A DNA stretch of 64,000 nt from Paludibacter sp. (lineage in GTDB: Bacteria > Bacteroidota > Bacteroidia > Bacteroidales > Paludibacteraceae). Shown here in pieces: positions 62,405-64,000 of this stretch. Below the pieces are notes generated by a model that saw only the letters and a program-made list of their open reading frames with translations, had not been told where the DNA came from and did not search any database. The stretch is taken from NCBI GenBank assembly GCA_024710005.1, contig JANJVQ010000020.1, positions 18,935-82,934 on the forward strand, given 5' to 3'. Position numbers and translations under genes: made by a program. Every line of letters begins with the position of its first letter. Positions within the stretch are counted from its first letter, which is position 1.

Positions 62405-63328
62405 ATGACTCAGAAAGCAAAACCATTTATCAAGTGGGTTGGTGGCAAGACACAACTCATAGAAACCATTCAAAAATTATTACCGGAAGACTTTCGAAAT
62501 CAAAATAACATAACATACATAGAACCCTTTGTTGGAGGAGGAGCCGTATTATTCTGGATTTTACAAAAATATCCGAATATTAAAAAAGCGGTAATCAACG
62601 ACATTAATCCGGATTTAACAACAGCTTATAAAACCATAAAAACAAATCCAAAAGGATTAATAAAGGCACTTCGCTCAATTCAGAATGAGTATTTACCACT
62701 TACAGAGGATGACCGAAAGACATATTATTTATCAAAACGAGAGAGATTCAACACAAAATCACTCGAACCTGTTGAAAACACGGCATTATTTATTTTTCTA
62801 AATAGAACCTGTTTTAATGGACTTTACAGAGTAAACAGCAAAGGACTTTTTAACGTACCATTTGGGAAGTATGTAAATCCAACAATTTGCGATGAACAAA
62901 CAATATTGGCTGATAGCGAATTACTACAAAAAGTGGAGATACTGACAGGTGACTTTGAAGCAACATTAAAACACGCTGGTGAAAATAGTATCTTTTATTT
63001 TGACCCACCCTACAAACCGTTGAGTGAGACCTCCAGTTTCAATTCATATTCAAAAGAAGATTTTAATGATAACGAGCAAATCAGACTTGGCAGATTTTGT
63101 CAAAGAATTGATTTACTTGGTCATCGTTTTATTTTAAGTAATTCTGATGTAAAAGGGAAGAATCCACACGACAACTTTTTTGATGACTTATATAATGAGT
63201 TCGAAATAAACCGCGTTTATGCCACTAGAATGGTCAATGCTAATGCTGATAAAAGAGGTAAACTTACAGAGTTATTAATCACAAACCAGAAATCAGTTAA
63301 ACATTATAATTTAGCAGTTAATTTTTAA
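62405..63328 (+). CDS. DNA adenine-N6 methyltransferase (D12/Dam class)
   Basis: This 307-residue enzyme has the D12-class order of motifs: KPFIKWVGGKTQL (motif X, AdoMet), IEPFVGGGAVLF (motif I), NRTCFNGLYRVN and catalytic DPPYKPLSETSSF (motif IV). It methylates adenine; the site may be GATC as in Dam/DpnII relatives, but this cannot be read from sequence. ATG 62405 gives the conserved MTQKAKPFIKW start. It is followed after 11 bp by an endonuclease gene, forming a type II restriction-modification unit. Confidence 0.93.
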   Translation: MTQKAKPFIKWVGGKTQLIETIQKLLPEDFRNQNNITYIEPFVGGGAVLFWILQKYPNIKKAVINDINPDLTTAYKTIKTNPKGLIKALRSIQNEYLPLTEDDRKTYYLSKRERFNTKSLEPVENTALFIFLNRTCFNGLYRVNSKGLFNVPFGKYVNPTICDEQTILADSELLQKVEILTGDFEATLKHAGENSIFYFDPPYKPLSETSSFNSYSKEDFNDNEQIRLGRFCQRIDLLGHRFILSNSDVKGKNPHDNFFDDLYNEFEINRVYATRMVNANADKRGKLTELLITNQKSVKHYNLAVNF

Positions 63329-63339
63329 ATTACAAGAAG

Positions 63340-64000
63340 ATGGCAAATAATGAATCATGGAGCAAAATTTTTGCAGATTATAAAATTTTAGAACATAATT
63401 TCGATGAATCGCCTTTTGAATTATCAGCTAAACAAATAAAAAGAGCATGCCAAAATTTCCAAGAGGTAAATCAAAAAGAGGTGCGAGTTTTGTGTAAACA
63501 AGACTCAAGGTCAGACAGACCACAAATTTTCATCGATCACAATTTATTTATTTTGCCAATCAAAAACGGCATTTATAAAATTATCAAGGGAGAAGGATAT
63601 ATTGATATTCCAGAAATTAAATCTGAAATTACGATATATGATTCAAAGCTCGATTTTAAGTTAGAAAGTGCTGAAGTAGGGAACTCTGAAATGCAACATC
63701 TTGATTTTGCATATGCCTCTAGTTTAATAAGAACATTTATGGAAGATGATTCACTTGTGCTAACAATTAGAGGTCGCAAATATACTCCTCCATTCGACTT
63801 TAAAGTTGGGAACCATACAATTCACTCACAAAGTGTTCAAACAGAAGTTGATGCTGGCTATGAAGGTCGAAACAAGATTGTTTTAATTGAAGCTAAAAAT
63901 TCATCTACAAATAATACAATTATCAGACAATTATTTTACCCTTACAAACAATGGAAAATTAATACAAATAAAGAAGTTTATCTTCTATTTTTCGAAAAAA
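63340..64000 (+). CDS. Type II restriction endonuclease (3' end outside the window)
   Basis: 220 codons are open from ATG 63340 to the window end. The sequence starts MANNESWSKIFADYKILEHN. The likely PD-(D/E)xK core is TEVDAGYEGRNKIVLIEAKN with Asp and Glu-x-Lys, followed by IIRQLFYPYKQW, a pattern seen in type II enzymes annotated next to Dam-class methylases. The start lies 11 bp after the methylase stop, so the two are one operon and this enzyme should cut the same site when unmethylated. AT-rich codon use suggests transfer. Confidence 0.8.
   Translation, partial: MANNESWSKIFADYKILEHNFDESPFELSAKQIKRACQNFQEVNQKEVRVLCKQDSRSDRPQIFIDHNLFILPIKNGIYKIIKGEGYIDIPEIKSEITIYDSKLDFKLESAEVGNSEMQHLDFAYASSLIRTFMEDDSLVLTIRGRKYTPPFDFKVGNHTIHSQSVQTEVDAGYEGRNKIVLIEAKNSSTNNTIIRQLFYPYKQWKINTNKEVYLLFFEK

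Noticed and set aside
1..64000. tRNA or rRNA genes, known riboswitches
   Set aside because: No cloverleaf with a TTC-A T-loop and no rRNA or riboswitch core was recognised on either strand by eye; a covariance-model search was not possible here.

Overview
The window comes from a Bacteroidota chromosome, most likely order Bacteroidales. The signs are a type III glutamine synthetase, a pyrophosphate-dependent phosphofructokinase, a fused hisB, dapL-type lysine synthesis, a GH97 glycosidase, and promoters of the Bacteroidetes form TTTG-N19-TAnnTTTG. No tRNA, rRNA or CRISPR array was seen. Genus cannot be decided from the sequence.

Layout. 1-19.5 kb is mostly housekeeping: an alkaline-phosphatase-fold protein (cut by the window start), hisB, an ORF6N protein, an AspT/YidE-type transporter, a six-gene minus-strand envelope operon (TetR, outer-membrane barrel, LolD-like ATPase, two FtsX-type permeases, LolA-like protein), recX, an AbgT carrier, era, an orphan histidine kinase, yceD-rpmF-fabH, and PPi-phosphofructokinase.

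19.5-31.2 kb is an AT-rich defence island on the minus strand. Its core is a tightly packed operon: HNH nuclease, HIT hydrolase, TIR-APAZ, short Argonaute, and an SF1 helicase with a C-terminal nuclease-like domain. TIR-APAZ plus short pAgo is a SPARTA system. Downstream lie a Schlafen/AlbA_2 protein between two ~490-bp direct repeats, broken RhuM genes, a possible insertion-sequence end, and two periodic repeat arrays. A DUF4160-DUF2442 pair sits at the upstream edge.

31.3-44.1 kb holds GH97, a uracil permease, an OmpA-like lipoprotein, a dicarboxylate symporter, an XRE regulator divergent from an outer-membrane receptor-like barrel, and an AT-rich cassette of four exported proteins (lipoprotein, lipase-like, beta-propeller lipoprotein, lipase-like).

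44.3-59.6 kb is amino-acid and nitrogen metabolism: dapF-dapL, then outer-membrane protein-PII-AmtB-GSIII-GltB-GltD-AsnB. This set imports ammonium, senses nitrogen status, and makes glutamine, glutamate and asparagine.

59.6-64 kb is a second accessory patch: an AbiE-type pair with a gutted toxin, bounded by a 31-bp direct repeat of the asnB 3' end; a perfect 28-bp inverted repeat made of four 23-nt units; an HU-like protein; a DUF1016 nuclease remnant; and a type II restriction-modification pair whose endonuclease runs off the window. Gene ends across the window carry low-complexity intergenic repeats and 21-30 bp palindromes.
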